Assembly: GCF_002210285.1 (NCBI RefSeq)
Contig: NZ_MWQE01000001.1
Coordinates: 806,001 to 870,000 of the forward strand
DNA: 64,000 bases
DNA from: Fibrobacter sp. UWR2
GTDB taxonomy: Bacteria; Fibrobacterota; Fibrobacteria; Fibrobacterales; Fibrobacteraceae
Direction of reading: 5' to 3'
The translations under genes were made by a program, and so were the position numbers. The notes beneath the pieces were generated by a model that worked only from the letters and a program-made list of their open reading frames with translations, made no database searches and was not told the origin of the DNA. Positions 6,673-15,781 of this stretch are shown here, one piece after another. How positions within the stretch are numbered: position 1 is the stretch's first letter; every line of letters begins with the position of its first letter.

Positions 6673-8232
6673 TTATGCTGCCTGCAGGGCTTCCTTTTCG
6701 GCCTTGCGGGCTTCCTTGCGGACCCTGTGCATCTCGATGAGGTTGCTTATGTAGTGCATAAAGCTGAGTACGCCCACAGAGAGGAATCCGACTGCGTAGA
6801 GGGCGAGGAACGGTCCGATAATGAACTTCTGGGCGCCGATGTATTCGAGAAGACCGAAGATGCAGTAGACTCCGACACCCAGTTCGATGACGGCCTGCCA
6901 CGGGAACTTCTGTGCGTAGTGGCTCTTGGCCTTCTTCTTGGATCCGCCGCTCTTCGGGGTGCGGACGAAGCTGCCCTTGGAGCCGATTACTGCGGAGAAC
7001 ACTGCGCGGGAGTTGCTGACTGCGATGCCTACGCCAAGCGCCATGAGGATGGGGAGGCTAAGCAGGCGGATCTTCCAGCCGGTGTAGCCGGAGCAGCGCT
7101 GTGCCACGAAGTAAAGAACGGAAGGAGCGATAGCGGCAAGGAAGATAAAGCTGAAACCGACGGTGTAGCCCCAGTTCGGGATGTGCGCGACCGGGTCGAA
7201 GAATGCGAGCAGAGGCCAGGCGCAGAGTGCGGTAAAGAGCATGCAGGGGTGGATGGAGTAGTGCGTCGTGTGGAGGATGGCGCCAATCTTTACGCGGAGA
7301 GGAACCTTGGCCTTGAGCACGCGCGGCAGAATCTTGATGGCCGTCTGGATGGAACCCTTTGCCCAGCGGAACTGCTGTGCCTTGAACGCGTTGATGTCGT
7401 TGGGGAGTTCGGCCGGAACGATCACGTCGAACACGAACTTCATCTTCCAACCAGCGAGCTGAGAACGGTAAGAAAGGTCCATGTCTTCGGTCAGCGTGTC
7501 GCCTTCCCAGCCGCCACCGCCGTAGATGGCCTGCTTGCGCCACACGCCTGCGGTACCGTTGAAGTTCATGAACAGCTTACCCCAGCTACGGGCGGACTGT
7601 TCCACCACGAAGTGACCGTCGATACCGATGGACTGGGCGAGCGTAAGACCGGATTCCGTGCGGTTCAAGTGGCCCCAGCGGCCCTGGACCAGACCAATCT
7701 GGTCGTCCATCACCAGGTAGGGGATGGTCTTGAGGAGGAAGTCCTTCTCGGGCACGAAGTCCGCGTCGAAGATGGCGAGGAAATCGCCCTTCGCGACGGC
7801 CATGGCTTCCTTGAGGGCGCCGGCCTTGTATTCGGAACGGTTCGTGCGGTGGATAAGCTTGATGTCGTAGCCCTTGGCGGCAAGTTCTTCGACCTTCTTC
7901 TTGGCGACTTCGTAGCACTCGTCGGTGGAGTCGTCCAGCACCTGGATCTCGTGCTTGTCCTTCGGGTAGTCGATGGCGCACACGGCCTCGAGAAGGCGTT
8001 CGACGCAGTTCGCTTCGTTGAAGATGGGGAGCTGGGTCGTGACCTGAGGGAGCTCGTTGATGGAATGCTCGCGGTAGAACTTGAGGATATTCTTGCGGTC
8101 GGTGAGTCTTGTATGGCGACTGTTCTTGAGGAACAGGTATATGCTGTAGTAGCAACTAAAACCGTAAATCACCAATCCCACGCCGGCGATGACATAGACT
8201 ACGAACATTGCGTAGAGAAGGAAAGTATTCAT
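6673..8232 (-). CDS. Processive family 2 glycosyltransferase (cellulose/mannan synthase-like)
   Basis: A 519-residue inner-membrane enzyme. One N-terminal TM segment (about 5-30) is followed by the GT-A catalytic domain: QLPIFNEANCVERLLEA, Asp in LDDSTD, the metal-binding DAD in FDADFVPE, the catalytic TEDMD and the processivity motif QQFRWAKG. Four to five TM segments follow, as in bacterial cellulose synthase-like and glucomannan synthase-like proteins. It should polymerise a beta-linked polysaccharide from a nucleotide sugar and move it across the membrane. No PilZ domain or BcsB partner is seen, so cellulose itself is uncertain. It is a single-gene unit with its own terminator. The ATG at 8232 lies upstream of TM1. 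Confidence 0.9.
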   Translation of the reverse strand: MNTFLLYAMFVVYVIAGVGLVIYGFSCYYSIYLFLKNSRHTRLTDRKNILKFYREHSINELPQVTTQLPIFNEANCVERLLEAVCAIDYPKDKHEIQVLDDSTDECYEVAKKKVEELAAKGYDIKLIHRTNRSEYKAGALKEAMAVAKGDFLAIFDADFVPEKDFLLKTIPYLVMDDQIGLVQGRWGHLNRTESGLTLAQSIGIDGHFVVEQSARSWGKLFMNFNGTAGVWRKQAIYGGGGWEGDTLTEDMDLSYRSQLAGWKMKFVFDVIVPAELPNDINAFKAQQFRWAKGSIQTAIKILPRVLKAKVPLRVKIGAILHTTHYSIHPCMLFTALCAWPLLAFFDPVAHIPNWGYTVGFSFIFLAAIAPSVLYFVAQRCSGYTGWKIRLLSLPILMALGVGIAVSNSRAVFSAVIGSKGSFVRTPKSGGSKKKAKSHYAQKFPWQAVIELGVGVYCIFGLLEYIGAQKFIIGPFLALYAVGFLSVGVLSFMHYISNLIEMHRVRKEARKAEKEALQAA

Positions 8233-8419
8233 CGTTTTAAAAACCTTTGCATAATTGAATGCTTGGCGCCAAATATAGAAACCATTAGGCTATTTTGCCA
8301 TATTTCGTTGCTATTTTTTATGCGAAAAATGTTGATAAAAACGACATTTTTTACAAAAATTGCCAATTTTGTGCTTTTTCCGACAAAGCGTTACTAAATT
8401 GTAAATTTGGGCAAAAAAA

Positions 8420-8962
8420 ATGGATAAACGGGAAACTGACAATACGATAACGCTTAGCCGGTGGATGGACGCCCATCGCGGTGAACCTGGGTTCGAAGAC
8501 GCCCTTCGGAGACTTGTCTCGTATGCTTGCGTGGAGTGCTTCCGCAGGGCTGTCGGGGTGGTTCTTGCACCCGAGGAGGCTCTTGCAAGGATGGTCGCCG
8601 CCCGCTTGCCAGGGTGCCCGCTGGGGGAGTGGCTCGAGGATCCGCAGGCAAACTGCGCTGCGATTGCCGCCTTCTGTGACCAGGCGAAGTCCGGACCGCT
8701 GCCCGAGGGCCTGTCTGCAGATTTTCCCGATGTGCTGGACCTGCGGGGTGTCGTATGCCCCGGAAATGCCGTGCGCTCCAGGCTCGTGATGGCGGGCTAT
8801 CCGCTTGGCAAGACTCTGGAAATCCTGCTTGACGAGGGCTCCCCGGTCGAAAACGTCCCCGGAGCGCTGGTCGCGGACGGCTGCCACATCGTCTCCCGTG
8901 AAAAAAAACAGAACTATTGGGCTATTTCTGTGGTCAAACCGGATAATAAGAAAGTAAATTAA
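8420..8962 (+). CDS. TusA-like sulfurtransferase-domain protein with an uncharacterised N-terminal extension
   Basis: A 180-residue protein. Residues about 105-175 form a TusA/SirA fold: VLDLRGVVCPGNAVRSRLVM, then LEILLDEGSPVENVPGALVADG and a final strand YWAISVV. The active Cys is present, but the usual CPxP is CPGN, a variant known from TusA domains linked to sulfite/nitrite reductase-like proteins. Residues 1-104 are helical and match nothing I recognise. TusA domains carry persulfide sulfur for tRNA thiolation, molybdenum cofactor or dissimilatory sulfur metabolism. It leads a three-gene operon (4 and 10 base gaps). Only a weak ribosome binding site is visible before the ATG at 8420. Confidence 0.7.
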   Translation: MDKRETDNTITLSRWMDAHRGEPGFEDALRRLVSYACVECFRRAVGVVLAPEEALARMVAARLPGCPLGEWLEDPQANCAAIAAFCDQAKSGPLPEGLSADFPDVLDLRGVVCPGNAVRSRLVMAGYPLGKTLEILLDEGSPVENVPGALVADGCHIVSREKKQNYWAISVVKPDNKKVN

Positions 8963-8966
8963 GGGC

Positions 8967-9554
8967 ATGGAAAATAGGATTCTCATAATCGGCGACGAAC
9001 TCTTCGGAGAACAGGGCGAGGTGGCCTCGCGCTGTGCCGAGATGCTCCTTTGCAGGGCGCCTAGCCGCCCCATGCAGTTTTCCATCAATGCCCCCATGCT
9101 GCTTCCCATACCGCAGCTTATCCAGCGAGCGGCGTCTGACATCATCGGCAAGAAGGCGGGGCGCATCGTTCTCGGGCTCGGGCTCCGTGACCTGCGGAAG
9201 GAGGCGGGGGATGGCGCGAAGACTGCCGAGAACTACTCGAACCTTGTGAGCGAGCTTGTGAACAAGACCCAGTCTGGCATCATGGTGGTGACGATTCCTG
9301 CTGACTTTTTCCCGGATGCCCGCGACCAGATAGATATTGTGAACGAACGCATCCGCGGGCTACAGTCGCTGTATCCCGACCGGGTGAAAGTGTTCGACTT
9401 TGCCGCCCATGCGGAGGTTTTCAAGGAAAAACAGCTAGAAAGGGGCAAATTCGCCCGTAGCCTGTATTCAGACGATGCCAAACCCACCTCTTTGTGCATT
9501 ACGCTGCAGTCACTGTTTCTTGAAGATTGTATATTGAAAGAGATTAAAGAATAA
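8967..9554 (+). CDS. Hypothetical protein with SGNH-hydrolase-like fold (predicted, possibly inactive)
   Basis: A 195-residue protein starting MENRILIIGDELFGEQGEVA. The layout (beta strand, GD.., helix; IVLGLGLRDLR; IMVVTIPADFFPDAR; a family of Asn/Arg-rich turns) follows SGNH/GDSL hydrolases. The nucleophile Ser of GDS is Glu (GDE), and no clear DxxH is found near the C-terminus, so catalysis is doubtful. No signal peptide is present. The gene sits four bases after the TusA-like gene and ten bases before the zinc-ribbon gene, so the three products probably act together. The fold call is inference; function unknown. Confidence 0.5.
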   Translation: MENRILIIGDELFGEQGEVASRCAEMLLCRAPSRPMQFSINAPMLLPIPQLIQRAASDIIGKKAGRIVLGLGLRDLRKEAGDGAKTAENYSNLVSELVNKTQSGIMVVTIPADFFPDARDQIDIVNERIRGLQSLYPDRVKVFDFAAHAEVFKEKQLERGKFARSLYSDDAKPTSLCITLQSLFLEDCILKEIKE

Positions 9555-9564
9555 AGGAGATATC

Positions 9565-9903
9565 ATGAGCTTACTAGATGACAATTTTGCAAGGAAGATT
9601 GCCGCCCAGAGTAGGGCATGGACCATGACCCACGACCAGGCTAAGAAAGACCGCGGGCCCAGGCAGCCGGCAGAACCCAAGATGGGAATCTGCGACAAGT
9701 GCCACAAGGAGGCGCTTGTGCGAGCCTTCCGTAGCCGCCAGACCGACAGGACAGACGGCGCTGCAAGTTTCGGGACGGTCATCAAGCACTACTGCGAAGA
9801 TTGTGCTCCCAAGTCTCGCGCCCAGAAGGATGCCGAAGTCCCGCAGCTCACGAGCAAGCAGGTGAAGAACCTGATGAAGAGCGCAAAGAAGGGCCTGCTT
9901 TAA
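9565..9903 (+). CDS. Small zinc-ribbon-like hypothetical protein
   Basis: A 112-residue basic protein with two Cys pairs: CDKC at about residues 43-46 and CEDC at about 76-79, a spacing that suits a treble-clef or zinc-ribbon. The N-terminus MSLLDDNFARKIAAQSRAWT and the Lys-rich C-terminus (KNLMKSAKKGLL) are likely helical. The ATG has an ideal AAAGGAGATATC leader, so this is a real and well translated gene. It is last in the operon with the TusA-like and SGNH-like genes and is followed by a bidirectional terminator. A nucleic-acid-binding role is possible but not shown. Confidence 0.7.
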   Translation: MSLLDDNFARKIAAQSRAWTMTHDQAKKDRGPRQPAEPKMGICDKCHKEALVRAFRSRQTDRTDGAASFGTVIKHYCEDCAPKSRAQKDAEVPQLTSKQVKNLMKSAKKGLL

Positions 9904-9932
9904 TAGTTCTTTCTTGATTTTAGTTTATACAG

Positions 9933-9962
9933 AAAAACACCCGCAAGCCTGCGGGTGTTTTT
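9933..9962. terminator. Bidirectional terminator between the zinc-ribbon operon and rpsD
   Basis: A 13-bp perfect stem (9933-9945 with 9950-9962; core CACCCGCA/TGCGGGTG) has a 4-base AGCC loop, with five A on one side and five or more T on the other. It can serve both convergent units. Confidence 0.92.
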
Positions 9963-9990
9963 CTTTCCAAACTTGCGTTTGTAAGGTCTA

Positions 9991-10596
9991 CTACCTGGAG
10001 TAGTATTCCACGACGAGCTGTTCTTCGAGCTTGACCGGGATCTGTTCGCGGAGCGGGAGCTTCACGAGCGTACCTTCGATCTTGTTCGTGTCGACAGTCA
10101 GGTATTCAGGGGCGGCCGGAGCGTTGGCAGCGGCTTCCTTGATCTGAACGTGTTCCTTGGACTGCTCGCGGATAGCGATCACGTCGCCGGCCTTGATCTG
10201 GCGGGCCGGAGAGAAGCTACGGACGCCGTTCACGGTGAAGTGGCCGTGCGTAACGTACTGACGGGCAGCAAAGATTGTACGGGCGAAACCCATGCGGTAG
10301 ACGAGAGCGTCAAGACGGGTTTCAAGAAGAATCATCAGGTTATCACCGGCAGAACCTTCACGACGGTTAGCTTCCTTGTATGCCTTGGCAAGCTGAGCTT
10401 CGGAAATGTTGTAGGTGAAACGGAGACGCTGCTTTTCGACCAACTGCTGCTTGTAAACGGAAGCAGACTTCTTGCGGTTCTGACCATGCTGGCCAGGAGC
10501 GAAGTTACGGCGATCGAGCGCCTTCTGAGTCTTCTGAGAAACGGCAATGCCCAGGGAGCGGGCGACCTTGCCTTTCGGTCCACGGAAGGAGGACAT
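9991..10596 (-). CDS. rpsD: 30S ribosomal protein S4
   Basis: A 201-residue S4. It binds 16S rRNA and nucleates 30S assembly; S4 domain at about 92-155 (METRLDALVYRMGFA-type segment, then QYVTHGHFTVNG). The N-terminus MSSFRGPKGKVARSLG lacks the four Cys of zinc-binding S4 (C-minus form). RRNFAPGQHGQNRKK is the conserved N-terminal rRNA-binding loop. The ATG at 10596 follows GAGGTATAAT. The gene stands alone: no rpsM, rpsK, rpoA or rplQ flank it, so it lies outside the usual alpha operon. Confidence 0.97.
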   Translation of the reverse strand: MSSFRGPKGKVARSLGIAVSQKTQKALDRRNFAPGQHGQNRKKSASVYKQQLVEKQRLRFTYNISEAQLAKAYKEANRREGSAGDNLMILLETRLDALVYRMGFARTIFAARQYVTHGHFTVNGVRSFSPARQIKAGDVIAIREQSKEHVQIKEAAANAPAAPEYLTVDTNKIEGTLVKLPLREQIPVKLEEQLVVEYYSR

Positions 10597-10675
10597 ATTA
10601 TACCTCTTTGAGGAAGCTCTTTGGTTCAGCTTGCAAATTGGCAGAGCTTGGCGCGACTTGCAAGATTAGGCCCCA

Positions 10676-10703
10676 AAAATAGCAATCCTGGGGCGAATTT
10701 CAA
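10676..10703 (-). promoter_or_regulatory. Candidate sigma70-type promoter for rpsD
   Basis: Read on the minus strand: TTGAAA, 16 bases, TATTTT, about 80 bases before the rpsD start. The match is 5/6 and 4/6 to the consensus; the spacing is one base short of optimal. Confidence 0.35.
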
Positions 10704-10728
10704 GGCTTTTGCCGTTTTTAGGGGCAAT

Positions 10729-12438
10729 TTAGCGCACGTTTATGGTCAAAGTGTCCCTCATGAGGGGGTCCGCCATGCTTTGGGCGATGAGCCTGGCGTC
10801 CTTGTCGGCGGCATCCTTCTGCGCGATAAGGTAGAAGGATGATATTTCCTGTTCGCCCTTGCAGTTCTCGAGCTGGCTTATGTAGGCGGCGTTGCCGAGC
10901 GTGGTCAGGTCTTCGCAGGGGACGAACCACTTGACGTTGTAGCTAGTCTTGTAGGGGACGGTCTGGAAGGCGAAGTCGGAGAGCATTACGGTGTCGCCGG
11001 GGTTCACGCGCTTGCTGCTGTAGGTTTCGTCCTTTGCCTCGTTGTAGAACTTGAGGGAGTCAAGCGACCCGGGCCTCTGGATGAACGTCCTGAGGGTGAG
11101 GTTCGAGTCGGTAAGGGCCTTGGAGTTGAGTTGCAGGTAGCGCAGGTACACGGGCCCATCCTTCTTGGCCTTGAAACTGTGGGAAAGGCTGCTAATCGTG
11201 CCCACGGAGTCGCCCTTGGCGTCGATGAGCCAGTACGATGCCCTCGGGGTGTCCTTGCATTCCAGATACTTGCAGTAACCGTCCATCTCGTGGTACACGA
11301 CGAGGGAATCTCCCTTCTTCAGGTCGGCGAGCCACACGTAGTGGTCCTGGCGCAGGTAGTACTTGGTGGAGTCGTTTGCGGGGCGCACGATGGTGAGCGT
11401 GTCGCCGGGGTACACGATGGAGTCGGGGTTTGCCAGGTATTCGCCCTGGTTCAGCCTGCGGAAGCGGGTTGCCGCCTCGAAGGTCGCGAACGGCCCGTCA
11501 AGGAAACTCACGACGTTGCTCGGGTACAGCGACAGTGTCCATTCGGCAGAATCGTTGGTGACAAGCAAAGTGTCGAGCGTGTCGGTAGCGGGGGAATAGA
11601 CGTTCTTGTCCGTGTCGACGAGTTCGTACTTGTTGATGCTGTAGCCCTGTACGGAGAGGTTTACGCTGAAACCGGTTTCGACCTTGAAGGCGATGTCGAT
11701 TTTCTTCGGGGCCTCGCCGATGAGGAGGATGCCGCGTACGGTGTCGCGCAGGTCAATGCTGACGTGCGCGGAATCGCCCGTGTAGTTGTAGTAGCCGGTA
11801 TCAACGTCGGCCTTGATGCGCAGGTGCGCTGAAGAGTCGAAATCTGCTGCGAGGTCGAGGTAGTAGAAGTCGTCGTTGAATGCAATAAAGCTGTTTAGGA
11901 GCATGTCGGCGCCGGAACCCGGAACCATGTAGTTGCTATAGACGGAATCCTTCTTCTGGGAATTGTACACGGGCATGAGCGTGCGGAGGTTGCCGCTCTT
12001 TTCGCCTCGGATACGGATGGTGTCATTTTCCATGCCGCTAGTGGCTGCAAGTACGGTTATGCGCGTGCCCTTGGGATAGTCCCCGAGAAACAGCGAGACG
12101 GTCGTGCTGGTGCTGTCGAGGCACACGATGTCATCGTGGCAGATTTTTTCGATATAGGTAGAATCCTTGGCCTTCTTGCCAGTGGAATCCTTTTTGCCTT
12201 TGATGGTGACGGTATCCCAGGTCGCGAGTTCCATGTAGAAATTCATCGTGTCGCCCGCGGTGAGTGTGTCGCGGTAGTCGATATCCAGTCTATCGCTAAT
12301 CGAAGAACTGGACTTGAACGAGTCCTCGGCATAGCTGCCGTTGTCGTCGGTAACGGACGATGAATTTGTGTGCGAGGTCTCGCTACAGGCGAAGAACACG
12401 GGGATTACTGCAAATAGGGCAAGGATTTTCGTATTCAT
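10729..12438 (-). CDS. Large surface lipoprotein of unknown function
   Basis: A 569-residue protein. MNTKILALFAVIPVFFAC|SETS is a lipoprotein signal with Cys18, then a Ser/Asp-rich linker. The rest is beta-rich, with recurring short segments such as DTLTAGDTMNFYMEL, IVYPGDTLTIVRP and VNPGDTVMLSDFAF. This suggests several Ig-like or jelly-roll modules about 100 residues long. No catalytic motif is recognised. A TTG at 12453 is possible, but the ATG at 12438 starts the signal. It lies 21 bases after the double beta-helix gene and is probably cotranscribed with it, so it may bind the same polysaccharide or anchor the larger protein (inference). Confidence 0.75.
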   Translation of the reverse strand: MNTKILALFAVIPVFFACSETSHTNSSSVTDDNGSYAEDSFKSSSSISDRLDIDYRDTLTAGDTMNFYMELATWDTVTIKGKKDSTGKKAKDSTYIEKICHDDIVCLDSTSTTVSLFLGDYPKGTRITVLAATSGMENDTIRIRGEKSGNLRTLMPVYNSQKKDSVYSNYMVPGSGADMLLNSFIAFNDDFYYLDLAADFDSSAHLRIKADVDTGYYNYTGDSAHVSIDLRDTVRGILLIGEAPKKIDIAFKVETGFSVNLSVQGYSINKYELVDTDKNVYSPATDTLDTLLVTNDSAEWTLSLYPSNVVSFLDGPFATFEAATRFRRLNQGEYLANPDSIVYPGDTLTIVRPANDSTKYYLRQDHYVWLADLKKGDSLVVYHEMDGYCKYLECKDTPRASYWLIDAKGDSVGTISSLSHSFKAKKDGPVYLRYLQLNSKALTDSNLTLRTFIQRPGSLDSLKFYNEAKDETYSSKRVNPGDTVMLSDFAFQTVPYKTSYNVKWFVPCEDLTTLGNAAYISQLENCKGEQEISSFYLIAQKDAADKDARLIAQSMADPLMRDTLTINVR

Positions 12439-12459
12439 ATTCGTACCGGTCAAAATGCG

Positions 12460-15400
12460 TTAGTTGAGGATAAAGAACTTCTGTTCGGCGTTGAATGCCT
12501 CGCCGATGATCTTGAGGGTGTACTTGCCAGTGGGGAACGCCTTCGCCTTGAACTTGAAGTTGGTCTTCTTTTCGCCGGCGAGTTCGCGGGCGGCAACGGT
12601 GAGCATGCGCTTGCCGGATTCGTTCACGATTTCAATCTGCACGAACTGCGGGTAGCCCACGGTCAGGTCGAAGTTGCATTCCAGGTTCACGATGTCGATG
12701 TTCACCTTAGAGAGCGTGTAGCCGCCGTCCATCGCCTCGCCGCCCACGGAGCGGGAGTTGTCGTAGTACCCGACATAGAGCGAAGGCGCAGAATTCTTGC
12801 CTGCGTTTCTTGACTTGATAAATGTCTCGCCGGGTTCAACTGCGGTGAGGATAATCGTGTAGAGTCCGGATGCGTGTTTCCTCTTGAAGAATTCAGTGAG
12901 CGTTGGAGTGCGCAGGAAGGCGCCGAGCGGGGCCTTCGGGTTGATGGTGATAATTCCGAGGAAGTCAGCATACTTGGTGTCGATGCCGCCACCGGAGTTC
13001 TTGCGGATGTTGAACTGTCCGCCGGGCTGGTCGAGGTTAGCCGGAGCGTTTTCCCAGGTGAGTTCGTCGCTCCTCCAGTCAATGCCCTGCTTGTCCTCGC
13101 CGAAGGTAGCGTCTTTCGAGGTCTCCTTCAGGCCGAATATGTTGAGCTGTACGGGCTTCTTGATGGAGTCGGTATCGAAGTCTAGCTTGAGGGCCGCGTC
13201 GAACAGCGGACCTGGGAGCGCAGATAGGTCGAACTTGAGGTAAATCTTGCCGGCATCGTTCTTGTCGTTTGCCACGCGCAGGTTCTCGTCGGTGCTGTGC
13301 GGTGAGTAGTTGTCGAACTGCGAAATCCAGGCGTCCATGCCGCGACCGCTCGGAATATTGTCTCCGCTATGGTCGAGGGTAGTGTAACGCTTGTCGAACA
13401 CGTAAACCTTGCCTGTGTCCGTACCTTCGGTGTATCCGTCGTTTGCCTTGAAAAGCAGGTTGTAGCGCCCGCTGGCAGTAAACGTCACGTCGGTCTCGTA
13501 TTCCAGGGAATCGGAGAAGGATACCTTTCCGGGGCCTGCGCCCTTTTTCCAGACCACGGGAACGCGGCAGAGTCCGTCTCCGCGACCGTCGTCTTCGACG
13601 GAGCCGACAAGATGTAGCTTGTTGGGCTGTACCAGAATGTTTTCCCTGGACACGCTAGCCTTAGGAGGTTCGTTCTGACCCTGCTTGGGGGCGTATCCGG
13701 TGTAGAGCGCCATCATCACTCCGCCCGACTCGTTGTGGGGAAGGTCCGTGTTTTTGAGGGAGTAAACCTTCGAGCCCTGACGGGATTCCTCGACAACCTT
13801 TGCGTAGGGGTTCCCGCGGGTAAGCGTTTCCTTGAGGCCTACGATGGAGATGCTTGAGTTGTCGTTGATGAACATCGGGGTGTTCTTCGCCTTGTCGCTT
13901 GCAATGACGTTCACGCCCAGGAGTTCCGCGGAACCCTTGTTGAAGTTGTGGAGGACCGTGTTGCCGTCTTTTGCGGTAAGGCCCAGGATCCAAATGGACC
14001 CGCCGTTGTTCATGATCTTTGGCCCCTTGGTGTCGCCCGTCATTGTAATCTGGCGGCCCCACAGGCGCTGCTGGCTTGTCTGAATGGTGCCTACGGCGAC
14101 GTCTTCCATGAAGATGTCGCCTGTGGAGAAGTCGTCGGACTCATACGACTTGAGGTACATGTTCTTGAGAATTACGGTGCGCTTGGAACGGTTCGTGATA
14201 CCGCTTGCAAACGTGGAAAAGCGCTCGATGGTGATGTCTACGAAGGCTCCGTCCTCGATGATGAACTTGCCCTTGCCGTCGATCTTTCCTTCGGTACCGA
14301 TAAGCCTGTGGATGCGGTTCCTGAGGTAGATATCGCGGTTGATGGTCCAGCGGCCTCCCGGTGGGAAGAATATGGTCTCGGCACCGTCGTCGATGGCGTC
14401 CTGGATGGCCTTGGAGTCGTCCGAGCCGTCGTTCGCCTTGCCTCCGTATTCGCCGGTGATGGAAGTCCAGTACATGGACTTCTGCTCGGGGTTGCTCGGG
14501 GTCTCGGTGACAGCGAGCTTCATTGAGTTCTTGGGACTGTGGCAGAGCTGGTGGTTCGCCTGCGTGGAGAATTCGACAATCTCGGTATTGGATATGGACT
14601 CGTTATAGGCCTTGTGTGTGCTCTTTATCTTGGACTTGTACTTGCTGACCACGACAGCGCGCGCAAACAGTTGCCCTTCGTTTACGATGGCGGTAATCGG
14701 CTTTGCGGCCTTCTTGCCCGGGTCGTATTCCAGGGTTCCATCTACGAGGACCATCGATGCGTCCTGCCCATGGTTGTAGATGGCGGTCGAACCACCCTTG
14801 TAGCGAAGCCCACGGATGGAAAGCATCTGGCCGTCGTTGTCGAGACCGAATTTTTTCTGGCCGCCGAGAGTCAAGTGCTCGAAGGTCATGCTGTTCGATG
14901 TGCCGGCGGTGTAGACGCCCACGTCGAACCCGTCGACTTCCACGTTCTTGAGGAGCAGGGGGCCGATGTTGTCGGTGAAGCCCAGGTCGATACCGTAGAC
15001 ACCCGCGCTGTCGCCCGAGAAAACTTTCACATTGTTGATGGTTCCCTGTATGGCGGCGTTGAATCGGATACCGATGGCGCCCGGATTCTTTTTTCCGGTG
15101 CGGAGCGTGAGGTCGCGGATGGAGTTTCTCTGCCTCGGGTTCGGGCCATCGCCCGTGTAGATGACTGCTTGCGGGAAATCCGGGTTCTCGAAACCGGGAA
15201 CGTCGTCCTGGAGGGCGATGATGGTTCCGCCCATGCTTTGACCCTGGAGGATGGTGCGGCGGTAATCCTTTTCGGGCTTGCCGTTGGCCGAAGGCCACAT
15301 GAGCGCCGATGAAATCTTGTAGATGCCGTGCGGGAGGTAGATGATGTAGTCGCCGTCCGGATGGTCGTTCAAGGCACGCTGTATGGCCTCGGTATCATCG

Positions 15401-15537
15401 GTCTTGCCGTCGCCTTTGGCGTTATAGGGTTCCTCCTTGACATTTACGACATCGGAGCCCATGGGAAATTCCACCTGGGCATAAGCGAAAAGGCTTGTTG
15501 TACAAAGTATCGTTAAAAAAGAGCGCAAAAAAGACAT
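12460..15537 (-). CDS. Secreted double beta-helix protein (pectate lyase superfamily 3/GH55-like) with DNRLRE/CBM96-like and C-terminal sorting-like domains
   Basis: A 1025-residue secreted protein. MSFLRSFLTILCTTSLFAYAQ is a type I signal. Two pectate-lyase-3-like beta-helix domains follow: about 35-330, opening YNAKGDGKTDDTEAIQRAL, and about 365-620, opening ANDGSDDSKAIQDAIDDGA, each with a PHGIY or PPGGRW strand. An Ig/PKD-like region (about 640-730) precedes a DNRLRE/CBM96-like module (about 740-930; KIYLKFDLSALP, WRSDELTWENAP). The last ~85 residues (VQIEIVNESGKRML ... FPTGKYTLKI) resemble a type-IX-like sorting domain. It likely binds or cleaves a plant or envelope polysaccharide. GAGG precedes the ATG at 15537; an upstream ATG at 15564 also has an AAGGTG but would extend the signal unnaturally. 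Confidence 0.8.
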   Translation of the reverse strand: MSFLRSFLTILCTTSLFAYAQVEFPMGSDVVNVKEEPYNAKGDGKTDDTEAIQRALNDHPDGDYIIYLPHGIYKISSALMWPSANGKPEKDYRRTILQGQSMGGTIIALQDDVPGFENPDFPQAVIYTGDGPNPRQRNSIRDLTLRTGKKNPGAIGIRFNAAIQGTINNVKVFSGDSAGVYGIDLGFTDNIGPLLLKNVEVDGFDVGVYTAGTSNSMTFEHLTLGGQKKFGLDNDGQMLSIRGLRYKGGSTAIYNHGQDASMVLVDGTLEYDPGKKAAKPITAIVNEGQLFARAVVVSKYKSKIKSTHKAYNESISNTEIVEFSTQANHQLCHSPKNSMKLAVTETPSNPEQKSMYWTSITGEYGGKANDGSDDSKAIQDAIDDGAETIFFPPGGRWTINRDIYLRNRIHRLIGTEGKIDGKGKFIIEDGAFVDITIERFSTFASGITNRSKRTVILKNMYLKSYESDDFSTGDIFMEDVAVGTIQTSQQRLWGRQITMTGDTKGPKIMNNGGSIWILGLTAKDGNTVLHNFNKGSAELLGVNVIASDKAKNTPMFINDNSSISIVGLKETLTRGNPYAKVVEESRQGSKVYSLKNTDLPHNESGGVMMALYTGYAPKQGQNEPPKASVSRENILVQPNKLHLVGSVEDDGRGDGLCRVPVVWKKGAGPGKVSFSDSLEYETDVTFTASGRYNLLFKANDGYTEGTDTGKVYVFDKRYTTLDHSGDNIPSGRGMDAWISQFDNYSPHSTDENLRVANDKNDAGKIYLKFDLSALPGPLFDAALKLDFDTDSIKKPVQLNIFGLKETSKDATFGEDKQGIDWRSDELTWENAPANLDQPGGQFNIRKNSGGGIDTKYADFLGIITINPKAPLGAFLRTPTLTEFFKRKHASGLYTIILTAVEPGETFIKSRNAGKNSAPSLYVGYYDNSRSVGGEAMDGGYTLSKVNIDIVNLECNFDLTVGYPQFVQIEIVNESGKRMLTVAARELAGEKKTNFKFKAKAFPTGKYTLKIIGEAFNAEQKFFILN

Positions 15538-15618
15538 TGAAACCTCGTTCGGGGTACCATACACCTTTAAATTACTTTTTTTACGGGGAACGAGGAATCC
15601 TGTCTTGCAAAAAAGGGT

Positions 15619-15668
15619 AAAAAAAAGGAGCCAGGCAATGCAAGTGCGAACACTTTCGCTGCCTGGCT
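15619..15668 (-). terminator. Terminator of the Cthe_2159-like gene
   Basis: A 9-bp stem (AGCCAGGCA 15629-15637 with TGCCTGGCT 15660-15668) encloses a second small stem (AAGTG/CACTT, CGAA loop). On the minus strand it is followed by CC and eight T. It separates two co-oriented minus-strand genes. Confidence 0.88.
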
Positions 15669-15781
15669 TTTGGGGTTGGTTTGGAGTGCTTATAACTATA
15701 GAAATTTAACGGGGAATTGGCAGGCTTTTGGGCGTAAAAAATCTGCGCGTGTGATTTTGCTCACTTTTTGCGAAAAACGCC

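Noticed and set aside
6727-8397. Long plus-strand open frame (about 556 codons) opposite the glycosyltransferase gene
   Set aside because: It mirrors the GT2 gene, whose motifs are unmistakable; its translation is acidic low-complexity without any domain.
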